Source of the DNA: Adiantum capillus-veneris
Lineage: Eukaryota > Streptophyta > Polypodiopsida > Polypodiales > Pteridaceae
Length of the DNA: 64,000 bases
Reading direction: 5' to 3'
Assembly (NCBI GenBank): GCA_014529385.2
Contig: CM043945.1
Location: forward strand, 145,437,741 to 145,501,740
Under the pieces are notes generated by a model. The model was not told where the DNA came from. It searched no databases and saw only the letters and a program-made list of their open reading frames with translations. Every line of letters begins with the position of its first letter. The stretch's first letter is position 1. The position numbers and the translations under genes are program-made. Shown piece after piece: positions 33,552 to 44,188 of this stretch.

Positions 33552-33564
33552 ATCTCCCACTTGG
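33552..33564 (-). other. Polypurine tract of the copia element
   Basis: The minus strand reads CCAAGTGGGAGAT directly before the LTR start, the form typical of plant copia elements. Confidence 0.8.
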
Positions 33565-33611
33565 AGATTGATCTCCAAACCAAACCTGTGACTGCTTTCC
33601 ATCCTGGCTTC

Positions 33612-35415
33612 TTATCCTTGAATGCCGATTGAAGATGACCAAAAGATCAACTTCTCCTTGTTGACCACCTTTGTAAACATGTCTGTAGGATTTTCACTTG
33701 TATGTACCTTTCCTAGCTTTAGGTGTCCCTCTTCCAAACGAGTGCGTATGAAGTGATATCTCACCTCAATGTGCTTTGTCCTTGAATGAAAGGCTGAGTT
33801 CTTTGCAAGATGGATAGCGCTTTGGCTATCACTGTACAAGACACAATTGTCTTATTTGAATCCAAGCTCTTCTAAATCTGTGAAGCCACAAAATTTCTTT
33901 GCTTGCCTCCGTCATTGCTACATACTCTGCTTCCATGGTAGAAAGTGAGACCACTTTTTGTAGTTTTGAAGCCCAACTTACTGCTGTGCCTCCATCCGTG
34001 AAGACATAGCTAGTAGTGCTCCTTCGAGTATCTTTGTCACCTGCCATATCTGCATTAGCATACCCTTCTAGAAAAATATCAGTTCCTCCAAAATACAAAG
34101 CATTTGTTGTTGTCCCTTTTAGATACCTAAGTATCCACTTCACAGCTTGCCAGTGCTCTTTACCTGGGTTGTCCATGAACCTACTTACAACTCCCACTGC
34201 ATGTGCAATGTTTGGCCTTGTCCACACCGTAGCATACATAAGAGAAATGGTAGCATACATAAAAGAACCTACCGCTACAACATATGGAACTTTAGACATA
34301 TAGGCTATCTCCTCTTGTGTCTTTGGACCCATATCCTTGGTTAGTTTAAAGTGATCAGCCAAAGGTGTACAGACCGTTTTTGCATTTTGCATTGCAAACC
34401 TTTCTAGTACCTTCTTGATGTAATCCTCTTGAGATAGCTTTAATGTCTTCTTCGTCCTTTCCCTTGATATCTTCATACCAAGTATCCTCTTTGCAACACC
34501 TAAATCTTTCATTGAAAAAGATTTAGACAGATCCTCTTTTAGGTCTTTGATGTCCTGCATGTTAGCACTTGCAATCAGCATGTCATCAACATACAACATT
34601 AGGATGATGGATTTCCCATCTCCAAAATTCTTTGTGTAGACGCAGTGATCCGAGTTGCATCTTGTGAATCCATGATCCAACATCCATTGATCAAACTTCA
34701 AGTACCATTGTCTTGATGCTTGTTTCAAACCATACAAGCTCTTCTTTAATCTGCAAACCATTTTCTCCTTACCTTTTACTTCATACCCCTTTGGTTGAAA
34801 CATGTAAATTTCCTCCTCTAAGTCACCGTGAGGGAATGCCGTATTTACATCCATTTGCTGAAGATTTAGATAATGAGAAACCACAAGGCTTAAGAGAAGC
34901 CTAATTGAGTTCATTTTTACAACAGGAGAAAATATTTCATTGAAGTTAATACCTTTCTTTTGAGAAAACCCTTTTACCACAAGCCTAGACTTGTACCTTT
35001 TCTTCCCACCTTCTTCTTCCTTCAGCTTGTACACCCATTTGTTTTGAAGTGCCCAGTTACCTTTATGAAACTCAACCAACTCCCATGTTTGGTTCCAACG
35101 TAGTGAGTCCATCTCCACTTGCATGCTCTTCATCCATTCTTCTTTGGATCCGTGATGCATAGCTTCTTCGTATGATTCTGGCTCTCCAGAATTTGAGATG
35201 AAGAGATGGTTGAAGGATGGAACGAACTTTTTTGGAGGTCTACTTGCTCTTGTAGATCTTCGGGGAATAGGTTGAGGCTCCTTATTTGGTTGACGTTGTT
35301 GCACATTGTCACCATTTGCTGTCGTTGAGTCTTCACCGTCCTCAAGCTCCATGTACTTACCACCTGTTTCTTTTGTTTGTTTTCTTTCCAAGTAATCCTT
35401 GTACATTTTGTTCAT
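33612..35415 (-). pseudogene. Ty1/copia reverse transcriptase and RNase H
   Basis: A 528-codon frame (35415-33829) plus a -1/+1 shifted tail (33839-33612). The N-terminal linker has the usual Arg/Pro-rich RRSTRASRPPKKFVPS. RT then carries WALQNKWVYKLKEE, RLVVKGFSQKKGINFNE, QQMDVNTAFPHGDLEEE and LYVDDMLIA (YVDD codons at 34593-34582). RNase H runs from GYANADMAGDKDTRRS through SLSTMEAEYVAM and, after the frameshift near 33840, YSDSQSAIHLAKN and KHIEVRYHFIR. The catalytic residues look intact, so decay is recent. The frameshift and missing 5' half make it non-autonomous. Confidence 0.9.
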
Positions 35416-35787
35416 TAGAAATTACATCCCTACTCTTAAAGATTTTACCATCTTCACGATTCCATAGGTGATACCCAAAGTCACCTTCTCCATAGCCAAT
35501 GAAAAAACACTTTTTGGACTTGCATCTAGCTTTGATCTTAGGCTTCTATCTATGTGCATGAAAGCCTCAGACCCAAACACTTTGAGAAATGAATAATTCA
35601 CCAGTTTATCTGTCCATGCCTCTTATGGAACTCCCCATCCAATGCCGTTGAGGGTGATCGGTTGATTAAGTACACAGACATACTTATAGCTTTCGCCCAA
35701 AGCTCAAGCGGTAGGCTTGCATGTAGCCGCCTGCATGTAGCCGCATGCTTCGTGCTCGCTCCATGATTGTTCTGTTCATGAGAAGTT
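35416..35787 (-). pseudogene. Copia integrase C-terminal end
   Basis: Broken frames on the minus strand carry NRTIMERARSMRLHAG (about 35781-35734), an EAWTDKLVNYSFLKVFG block (about 35625-35575) and RSKLDASPK. They then run into the linker at 35415 through an in-frame stop near 35425. This is the usual end of copia integrase. It is missing everything upstream, including DDE residues. Confidence 0.8.
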
Positions 35788-36038
35788 TAAACCTACAATA
35801 GGATATGGTAAGCACAACCAACTGTCGTGATACACAATTTGTAAAAAGCCAATGAGCTGTGTCAAGAGAGCGACATTCATAATACATTCTTTAAAGTAAG
35901 TCACCAGAATAAATGATGCCTAAAATATGTACAAACTCTAAAAAATACAATTGATTGGTGCATTTTTGCTAGATGTTGTGAGCAGGATGGAAACACACAC
36001 AACACCTTTATAATCACCCAATACACACTCTTGGGATG

Positions 36039-36160
<122 letters not shown>

Positions 36161-36259
36161 TGGGGCACCACTCGGCTTACGCAACCGACCTGACCGAGAC
36201 AGGGAACACACCGATGGAGTGAGAGCAGAGAGACTATCCATTTGCCCACTCAACACTGA

Positions 36260-36374
<115 letters not shown>

Positions 36375-36845
36375 CTCAAAGGAGGAATATTTTTTATGCT
36401 TAGATATAATTGAGCTTGGGCCGACACCAATGGGAAAATAGCTTGCACCATATGGATGAAATATGCAAGATATAATCACAAATTTGAGCAGAGGCTTCAC
36501 TCAAAGGAGAAACTTACACCTCTAAAATAGCAAAAAAATAGTGAGGAATTTGGAAAAATGGACAGTGCCATTGCGTCCAGTATGGCCCAAAACCCCACTT
36601 TACAATATCAAAGTGCTCAAATCCGACCTTGGATGAGCACTTTATGGCCAAAACAGGCTCCAAAAACAACAAAAATTGAGTTGCGACTGTTCCTCCTCTT
36701 CTCTCTGCATTTTTTTCTGGTTTTTTCTCAAGGTTTTCAGTTTCCACACTTCACTTTATCCCTTGGCTACGTTTGGACTTTTGATTGACCTTAAACGGAC
36801 CCCAAACATGCCAAAAAATTGCCACGCAGTGCGTTTTTGTTACCC

Positions 36846-37475
36846 ACTCCCGGCACTTAATCCTTACTCATATGCATACCCTCGGCACCCTGCTGAGGAC
36901 AGCGCCCCACTGGATTTACTGTGTATACCTTGGAAGCATGTCTACATTAAACCACACACAATCGGTTTACCAGGGGCTGTCCACGAAGTAGTTTTTGTAG
37001 CACATCCCAAGCTTAATTTAGCGACACCACAACACCACCTAACCCCGGCTGCAGAAGTGCACCGGCAATGCTTGCACACTAAAGACGGAGGACCGCTAAG
37101 AACGGCACAACCCTCTTCTTCAAATCTTGGGAGAACTCTTGACTCCGGAGTCGACGCCCTTTTGCAACAACACTTCAAAAAGCCCTCCAACAAAATCTCT
37201 CCTCTCCACCTCTTACTTCGGGAATCCATTCAACAAAGTTCTCCGTCGGCTATGGTAAACCTTACACTTTACATGGCTAACCTTGCACCATATCTCAAAT
37301 GGATCTATTCCTCTACCTTTACGGGAGGACTTAGCTTGATTTTGAGTAAGCTTGCATTGTACTGTTAGGTCTTAGCTTGATTTTGGGTAAGCCTGCATTG
37401 TATAGTTTGGTCTGCGGCCCACACTTCTTAACCTAACCCACCTCATCGACAACACATTTTATCAGTTACCTTACC
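36846..37475 (+). other. 5' leader of the Penelope-like element
   Basis: 630 bp with no trusted ORF; the frame 36676-37368 crosses the element boundary and is fortuitous. PLEs often carry a partial LTR copy with a second ribozyme here. I find no CTGATGA...GAAA pair in this leader, so the 5' pLTR is absent or truncated. A 26-bp phrase (TTAGCTTGATTTTG and following) is duplicated at about 37330 and 37375. Confidence 0.5.
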
Positions 37476-38984
37476 ATGGATAACCTTATTACTCCGCAAT
37501 TACCACCGGCAACTCTCACTTTGGATTCGGCTTCAACCGGCTTGGCGGCACCCCCCACACCCTCCCTCCCCGGTTTTGTCTCGGCCACCACGGTTCTTTT
37601 GGCGGAAACCTCATCTAGCCTTGTGCCTCCAACGCACACACCCACCGGTAACATCGTCGTAGTACCGGACAACCCGCATGCTTTGAATCATTACGAGCAT
37701 GTCACGGAGGAATTGGAAAAACTCCCCGAAGATTCTTTTGACTTCTCCTCGGTGCTTGCCAAAAATGACCTAACCCACAACCGTTTTAATATAGCTTCAT
37801 CCTCCACCATCGACGCACCTCTTGTTTTCGAAAATCCAAAGGTTTCCTCTTCAATCTACCCCTCCACCAATTTGGCATCATTACCACAACTCAAGAAGCC
37901 GGCAGATTTTGAGGTGATTCTCTCCAATTCTATTTTAGAATTCAAGAAGCTACACGGTAAATTAAAAAGAGCTAAAAGTTTCTTGGCACATCTCAATGAG
38001 TTACTCTGTAACCAAAAAGCTCCCAATAGCCTTTGTATCAAACCTCCCAAGCTTACCATTGATGATTCACAAGCCCAAGCTCTTCTCAATGCCAAGCTCA
38101 CCTCACTCACTATACGTTTCCAACTTGATTCCACACAAGCTCTCATCCAAGCACAAACTCTACTCATAAAAAACCTCCAATCTTATCTTGATGGCTACCA
38201 TGCACTTGTGGAAGAACGCCTCAATGATCTTAACAATAGGCTTCTCTTGATTTCCATTCCACTATTGTCAAAACATGATTGGAGTCTTAAGCTTAAAGAA
38301 TGGAAAACCACCTCTCTCAACCTCTTCCTCTTTGAAATCCAAACCTACATCTTGAATGCCCATCTAACCTCTACCAAGGAAGAAGACGCCATACTTGCAT
38401 GCAAAAGATCTATCAATGCATTGGAAGAGGAGGTCTTTTCCCTTCCCAAAGAACAAACTATAAAAGAACTCGTGGAGCAAGTGGTGGCGGATCACTTAGG
38501 TTCAAGTAACACCAAGGGGCACTTAAATGCAAGTCACACTAAACCGCATTTCCCCCCCTCCTCTTCCCCATGTAAACCCTATCCCCCTCCCAAAAAACCC
38601 TTCCATCCCACACAAAGAACCTTCAAACCCCCTTCCAAAAAACCATTCCAATCCCCTAGACCCTCTACCTACCCTCAACCTTCTCCATTGGAACCGCAAT
38701 CTATAGTTCCTAAACCATCTCAAGGCCCAACCAACAAACGAACTTTAGAACCTCCCCACCAAGCATCTCCTCCCTATGTAAAAAAACCCCACTACACCTA
38801 CCATCGCAATGTACCTTCTAATCCAGTCTACCCTCTTAAACCTATTAGCCCCCCGCACCCTACCATTTCCCACCCCAATATCTCTCCTCTCACTTCCTCT
38901 TTCCACAAGAAAACTTTTTTTCAAAAGAGCACCCCCCACTACAATGCAAAGCACTCGGGAAAAGGAAGAGGGAGAAGGGATTAG
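37476..38984 (+). CDS. ORF1 of the Penelope-like element, proline-rich gag-like protein
   Basis: An intact 502-codon frame with ATG in a CCATGG context. Residues 1-60 are Thr/Ala/Pro-rich. About 145-340 is helical and probably coiled-coil (EFKKLHGKLKRAKSFLAHL, ALEEEVFSLPKEQTIKELVE). About 355-485 is extremely Pro/Ser/Lys-rich, and it ends in a basic tail, GKGRGRRD. There is no CCHC knuckle. The layout (multimerising helices, then a basic low-complexity tail) suits a nucleic-acid-binding structural protein packaging the element RNA, as gag or ORF1p does. I cannot match it to a named family. It ends 24 bp before the RT frame. Lack of stops suggests recent activity. Confidence 0.75.
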   Translation: MDNLITPQLPPATLTLDSASTGLAAPPTPSLPGFVSATTVLLAETSSSLVPPTHTPTGNIVVVPDNPHALNHYEHVTEELEKLPEDSFDFSSVLAKNDLTHNRFNIASSSTIDAPLVFENPKVSSSIYPSTNLASLPQLKKPADFEVILSNSILEFKKLHGKLKRAKSFLAHLNELLCNQKAPNSLCIKPPKLTIDDSQAQALLNAKLTSLTIRFQLDSTQALIQAQTLLIKNLQSYLDGYHALVEERLNDLNNRLLLISIPLLSKHDWSLKLKEWKTTSLNLFLFEIQTYILNAHLTSTKEEDAILACKRSINALEEEVFSLPKEQTIKELVEQVVADHLGSSNTKGHLNASHTKPHFPPSSSPCKPYPPPKKPFHPTQRTFKPPSKKPFQSPRPSTYPQPSPLEPQSIVPKPSQGPTNKRTLEPPHQASPPYVKKPHYTYHRNVPSNPVYPLKPISPPHPTISHPNISPLTSSFHKKTFFQKSTPHYNAKHSGKGRGRRD

Positions 38985-39007
38985 GGCGCAAGCACCCCAC
39001 TACATGG

Positions 39008-40985
39008 GTGCATCTTTCCTTCTCCAAGCCCCCCCTCCTCCCACATCTTTGGATCACCAACACCGCCGCTGCATCACCACTTGACAAAGATTACCTCGAG
39101 CTCCCAACCCGCAAAGGACGTTTGAGAAGGAAGTATTGGCTACCCCTTGTAAATCCTCAACACTTCAAACTTCTCCTTTTTGGTAAGCTTAAAACCTGCT
39201 CTTTGGAGCTTGGCGTTTCCAACTTTAAAATACATAACCTTTCACCTAAAACTCTCTCCCTCCCTGAAAAGCAATGCTTAGCTTTAGGTTTAAAATACAT
39301 CCCTCCCCCTTCAAGCCCTTCACCCGCTTCTCTTCTTAACGCTCATACCAAAATGGCAAGAGAATTCAAACTAAAGTTTTTCTTCAAGAATCATCCAACT
39401 CTACCACCCTCTCCTTTCAAAATACCAAATCCCCTTTGGAAGCCGCCCTTGCAAAACCCAGCTCTCAACCAAATCTTACTCACTAACCATTTTAACCTTA
39501 ACCTTATTTTAAACTCTAATTTCTTCCCACCCTCTAAACCTCCCCGTTTTGTCACTCAAGCCTTAAATAGCCTCAAATTGGATCCTTCCATTGTCATAAA
39601 ACCTGCTGACAAAAACCTAGGCTTGGCCATACTACCTTTGGATTGGTACGAAAGCAACACCCTCACTCACCTCAATGATACCTCCACTTACGAGCCTTGC
39701 CTCTCAATCCCCTTTCCCTTTATTGCTTCCCTCCTCTCCTCCATTACCAGCTAATTTTTGACGTTACCTACTTTGGATCGTAACTTCATCCTCTCACCCC
39801 TTGACAAGCAACTTAAACCTTGCCCCATCTATTTCATCCCTAAACTGCACAAACCCTCCCTTCTCTCACGGCCTATTTGCTCCTATAAAGGCTATATTTT
39901 TGAAAAGGCTTCCATTTGGCTTCACTTCCAACTCTTTCCTATCCTCCTCACCTTTAAACAAAATCTTAAAACTCGCTCACCCTCATCCAGGACCTTAACA
40001 ATCTCCCCCTCCCACCCAATACCCTACTCTTCACCTTTGATGTAGAGGCCCTCTACCCTAGTATCCCAATCAAGCATGGCCTCGCGGCGCTCAAAGCCTC
40101 CCTTTCTATCCATTTTGACCCTCTCAAAACCCACTTTATCCTCTCTCTTGCATCGCTCATCTTGTCACACCACTACATTACCTTCAAAGGTAGGTTTTGG
40201 AAACAAGTCAAAGGCACCGCTATGGGCTCCAATTTTGCCGTAGTATATGCATGCCTCTTCTTATGCCATTTGGAAGCCTCTTCTTCCCTTTTGAATAGTC
40301 CTAACCTTTTCTACTTCAAGCGGTATGTAGATGATGCCTTTGGACTATGGATTGGCTCTAAGGCCTCCCTCACCTCTTGTCTAAATGATTATGGAAAACT
40401 ACTTCAAGATCACATAAAAATCTCTAGCCACATCTCTCCCAACCATGCCACTATCCTCGACATAGGATTTTTTAAAGGAGCAAAGTTTGCCTCATCAAGC
40501 TTTTTAAACTCTCACTGCCACCAAAAACCCTTAAATGCCTATAACTACATCCCATGGATCTCGTGGCACCCTACATACTTAAAAGTGGCTTTCATTATTG
40601 TAGAACTCAAAAGATTTATCATTAGAGAAAGCTCCTTGGAAGGTTTCATTGCTATCCGCAATCTCTTCTATCAACGCCTTAGGGCAAAAGGATATCCACC
40701 AAGATTTCTTCTTTATGTATTCAAAAAAGTCACCTATCAAAATCGCACCTCCCTCATGGAGCCCACTCTTTGACTTAAAAAACCACCCCCCATAACCTTC
40801 AAGTTACCTTTCACTCCCTCCACCAGAAGGCTATCACCATCCCTTTGTATTAGCAACCCTATCGCTTTGGCTTGCCAACACAACCCCTCACTCATGGCTC
40901 TACCTAGACCCACCATCTGTTGGACCTTTGGGCCCAACCTCCATAGCATGCTTGTACATACTCTGCACCACCCGGGAAGACTCAC
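39008..40985 (+). pseudogene. Penelope-like reverse transcriptase, one stop and one frameshift
   Basis: The frame from 39008 has an N-terminal region (YLELPTRKGRLRRKYWLPL), then KPADKNLGLAILPLDW near residue 198. An in-frame TAA is at 39752-39754. The same frame resumes with YFIPKLHKPSLLSRPICS (PKLHK at 39839). A frameshift near 39985 leads into TFDVEALYPSIPI (first catalytic Asp at 40039), GTAMGSNFAVVYACLF (40213) and RYVDDAFG (YVDD 40324-40335). The thumb follows (PLNAYNYIPWISWHPTYLK, LKRFIIRESS, LRAKGYPPRFLLYVFKKV). Past the stop at 40773, shifted frames still show FGPNLHSMLVHTLHHPG to about 40985. These are PLE motifs, not LINE or LTR ones. No GIY-YIG is visible. Confidence 0.88.
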
Positions 40986-40989
40986 ATAA

Positions 40990-41774
40990 CTCTTTGAATG
41001 GGCTACACGTTCCCCTTTTGGCTTGCCACACACCTTTGACAAAAATATATATTTGAAAATTTCTGTTTGGCTTCGATACCCCTACCCTTTAAAATAGGGG
41101 ATCCCTTTTTTAGGCCCCTCCCTTCTACCTTATCCCTTACCTTGTTCACACCTACCCTTCTACTTTATCCCTTATCTTGTTCACACCTACCCATTTTCCC
41201 CCCCCTCGAGCGCTCTTTACGTTCTCTCCCCCCCCCCCCCCTCATCACCACTTCTTTCTCCCTTATCTAGGGAACTCACCTTAGCTAATTGACCCCACCA
41301 ATCCCTTACTTACCTCTTTCTGCACCCCTTGTTAAAACATAAGCCAACTCCACCTACCAATACACCTTTGGGTTGCTAGCCCCATAAAATTTTTCTATGG
41401 TCTACTAGCTCCATGAAAAATAAAAAATTGGTCTACTAGCTCCATGAAAAATATAAAATGGATATTAAAACCCTCTTATGTTTCCCTAAATCTGGACCTT
41501 TCTTTTCACCCTCTATCTCCCCACTAACTTGGGTATCAAATCACCATCATTTTCAAAAAATATAACTCTATTGGGTACAACATGTGTACCCTTACTCTTT
41601 CACTTTGTACTTTTGTACACTACCATTAACTCACCTGTCCCTAACTCTTCCACCCTAACTCTTCCCCATGTACACTTGTACACTACCATTAACTCCCTTT
41701 TCCCCCTCAAAATCCACCTCAAGCCGCCCCTATATAAATCCCCATTCACCTCCTTCACCTGTATATGAAAACTC
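40990..41774 (+). other. C/T-rich 3' region of the Penelope-like element with short tandem repeats
   Basis: The plus strand is strongly pyrimidine-rich, including a 14-C run at about 41228. Short direct duplications: TTGTTCACACCTACCC (about 41142 and 41178), GGTCTACTAGCTCCATGAAA (about 41399 and 41433), and TTGTACACTACCATTAACTC (about 41614 and 41674). No ORF or endonuclease is readable. Confidence 0.6.
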
Positions 41775-41816
41775 ACACCACTGATGAGCTCAGTATGAGC
41801 GAAACGCGTTTGGTGT
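41775..41816 (+). ncRNA. Type I hammerhead self-cleaving ribozyme
   Basis: All core elements are present in order. Stem I 5' strand ACACCA (41775-41780), CUGAUGA (41781-41787), stem II GCUC-AGUAU-GAGC (41788-41800), GAAA (41801-41804), a minimal stem III loop CGCG closed by A-U, then GUU with predicted cleavage after 41810, and stem I 3' strand UGGUGU (41811-41816), perfectly complementary to ACACCA. A very short stem III is characteristic of hammerheads described in Penelope-like elements and in plant retrozymes. It lies 128 bp before the element's 3' boundary, as in a PLE pLTR. Cleavage would define the RNA 5' end of a downstream tandem copy. Confidence 0.9.
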
Positions 41817-41944
41817 CCCATCTTCTCTAAATCACCCCGCAACCTCCCCATGTATCCCTACCTACTTTAAGGATATTCAACGTCCCACTGTTCTTTTTGT
41901 CTCTCTATACTTGGAGTCGTTTCGCACGCTTTTTGACGTTTTTA

Positions 41945-42602
41945 TCTTCATCCATTCTTCTTTGGACCCGTGATGCATAGCTTCTTCGTATGATTCTGGC
42001 TCTCCAGAATCTGAGATGAAGAGATGGTTGAAGGATGGAACGAACTTTTCTGGAGGTCTACTTGCTCTTGTAGATCTTCGGGGAATAGGTTGAGGCTCCT
42101 TATTTGGTTGACGTTGTTGCACATTGTCACCATTTGTTGTCCTTGAGTCTCCATCCTCAAGCTCCATGTACTTACCACCTGTTTCTTTTGTTTGTTTTCT
42201 TTCCAAGTAATCTTTGTACATTTTGTTCATTAGAAATTACATCCCGACTCTTAAAGATTTTACCATCTTCACGATTCCATAGGTGATACCCAAAGTCACC
42301 TTCTCCATAGCCAATGAAAAAACACTTTTTGGACTTGCATCTAGCTTTGATCTTAGGCTTCTATCTATGTGCATGAAAGCCTCATACCCAAACACTTTGA
42401 GAAATGAATAATTCACCAGTTTACCTGTCCATGCCTCTTATGGAACTCCCCATCCAATGCCGTTGAGGGTGATCGGTTGATTAAGTACAGAGACATACTT
42501 ATAGCTTTCGCCCAAAGCTCAAGCGGTAGGCTTGCATGTAGCCGCCTGCATGTAGCTGCATGCTTCGTGCTCGCTCCATTATTGTTCTGTTCATGAGAAT
42601 TT
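41945..42602 (-). pseudogene. Duplicated copia integrase-RT linker fragment
   Basis: Same frames as 35127-35787, for example RRSTRASRPPEKFVPS in the linker. It is cut at 41945 before the RT core. It exists only because of the duplication. Confidence 0.85.
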
Positions 42603-42853
42603 TAAACCTACAATAGGATATGGTAAGCACAACCAACTGTCGTGATACACAATTTGTAAAAAACCAATGAGCTGTGTCGAGAGAGCGACATTCATAATAC
42701 ATTCTTTAAAGTAAGTCACCAGAAGAAATGATGCCTAAAATATGTACAAACTCTAAAAAATACTGTTGATTGGTGCATTTTTGCTAGATGTTGTGAGCGG
42801 GATGGAAACACACACAACACCTTTATAATCACCCAATACACACTCTTGGGATG

Positions 42854-42947
<94 letters not shown>

Positions 42948-43045
42948 TGGGGCACCACTCGGCTTACACAACCGACCTGACCGAGACAGGGAACACACCG
43001 ATGGAGTGAGAGGAGAGAGACTATCCATTTGCCCACTCAACACTG

Positions 43046-43076
<31 letters not shown>

Positions 43077-44010
43077 TCAACTCAAAGGAGGAATATTTTT
43101 TATGCTTAGATATAATTGAGCTTGGGCCGACACCAATGGGAAAATACCTTGCACCATATGGATGAAATATGCAAGATACAATCACAAATTTGAGCAGAGG
43201 CTTCACTCAAAGGACAAACTTACACCGCTAAAATAGCAAAAAAATAGTGAGGAATTTGGCAAAATGGACAGTGCCATTGTGTCCAGAATGGCCCAAAACC
43301 GCAGTTTACAATATCAAAGTGCTCAAATCCGACCTTGGATGAGCACTTTATGGCCAAAACAGGCTCCAAAAACAGCAAAAATTGAGTTGCGACTGTTCCT
43401 CCTCTTCTCTCTACATTTTTTTCTGGTTTTTTCTCAAGGTTTTTAGTGTCCACACTTCACTTTATCCCTTGGATACCTTTGGAATTTTGATTGACCTCAA
43501 ACGGACCCCAAACATGCCAAAAAATAGCCACGCAGTGCGTTTTTGTTACCCTTCTACATCCATCCGCACACCCGGCATTCAACTTTTCTCAATAATGCAT
43601 CCCGCAATCATGTGAAGTGGCCCCCAAATATAGTTCTCATGATGACCTTTTTGTATAATTCATCACAAGAAAACACTCCCTGTTGTGTCCGTGCTTATCC
43701 ACGTGCAAGTCTTGATCCCATTTGACCTCCTGACGCCAGTGTATGTCATTTGACGCACCTGCTTACCTCATGGAGTCGGCCCGCTGATAGCTTCCTCTAG
43801 AAGTTTTACGCTCTACCAACTCCTCGTTATTATAACAAAACACACTGATACTGGTGACGATGAAAATCGATGTACTATGTACACACTGTTCTACCTGTAC
43901 ACATGTGGGCCCCACATAACCACCTGGCTTTGGACAATGTGCAATTCTTTATTCGATACACCATGCATGTGTATGTATATATGTGCAATCACTTCTTCCA
44001 AAAAACTCCT
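42603..44010. repeat. Dispersed repeat with twin CA tracts, copy B (most complete)
   Basis: Same order as copy A, with shorter CA tracts (42856-42945 and 43046-43074), and it continues past the point where copy A stops. The extra ~460 bp (43552-44010) match copy D at 52285-52738, including TACACATGTGGGCCCCAC and the ATTCGATACACCATGCATGT region. Confidence 0.75.
42856..42945. repeat. (CA)n microsatellite
   Basis: About 45 AC units. Confidence 0.95.
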
Positions 44011-44188
44011 AAGATAATTTGCCCATCCCTTAGTCTGCTAGATCTTCATGATCAGTAGTGGCACTAGTAGATGCTCATTCCACCTGGATCAAAAGGCCAA
44101 AGGCATATTGCCTGAATCACAAGAAGCATCATAGCACCACACATATATTTGTCACCAATCAAGAACAATGCACCATAGGCATATCCAA

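Larger units (their letters stand above)
32892..35787 (-). mobile_element. 3' half of a Ty1/copia retrotransposon
   Basis: On the minus strand from 35787: end of integrase, RT, RNase H, PPT and a complete 3' LTR. The 5' end is an abrupt junction inside integrase, where NRTIMERARSMRLHAG starts next to unrelated repeat DNA. Part of it (35127-35787) is repeated at 41945-42602, on the other side of the Penelope-like element. Confidence 0.9.
36846..41944 (+). mobile_element. Penelope-like retroelement, two ORFs, hammerhead ribozyme, no visible GIY-YIG
   Basis: Boundaries are set by the flanking target duplication (left copy ends 36845, right copy starts 41945). Inside, all on the plus strand: about 630 bp of leader, ORF1 (37476-38984), a PLE reverse transcriptase (39008 to about 40985), a ~790-bp C/T-rich 3' region with small tandem repeats, and a hammerhead ribozyme (41775-41816). 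The RT has the PLE order of motifs and the GTAMGSN and RYVDD signatures. No GIY-YIG endonuclease can be read before or after the RT. Known endonuclease-deficient PLEs (Athena, Coprina) are telomere-associated in rotifers, fungi and Selaginella; no telomeric repeat is seen at either end here. Confidence 0.85.
41945..43551. repeat. Right copy of the duplication flanking the Penelope-like element
   Basis: Copy of 35127-36845. It carries the same copia integrase/linker fragment (41945-42602, minus strand) and the same dispersed repeat. It begins mid-gene within copia with no other copia sequence to its left, while its right end continues past the duplication into repeat sequence also present at 52290-52738. 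Confidence 0.9.

Noticed and set aside
36840-36870. Possible telomeric repeat at the 5' junction of the Penelope-like element (TTACCC, ACTCCC)
   Set aside because: No run of the plant telomere unit TTTAGGG or its complement; two loosely similar hexamers are not enough.
36676-37368. 230-codon plus-strand ORF
   Set aside because: It crosses the boundary between the target duplication and the Penelope-like element at 36845/36846, so it is a junction artefact.
36846-37475. Second hammerhead ribozyme in the 5' leader
   Set aside because: Searched for CTGATGA followed by GAAA with pairing arms; none found.
43850-43880. CTGATACTGGTGACGATGAAAA as a degenerate hammerhead in the dispersed repeat
   Set aside because: Core reads CTGATAC rather than CTGATGA, and stems I and II do not pair.
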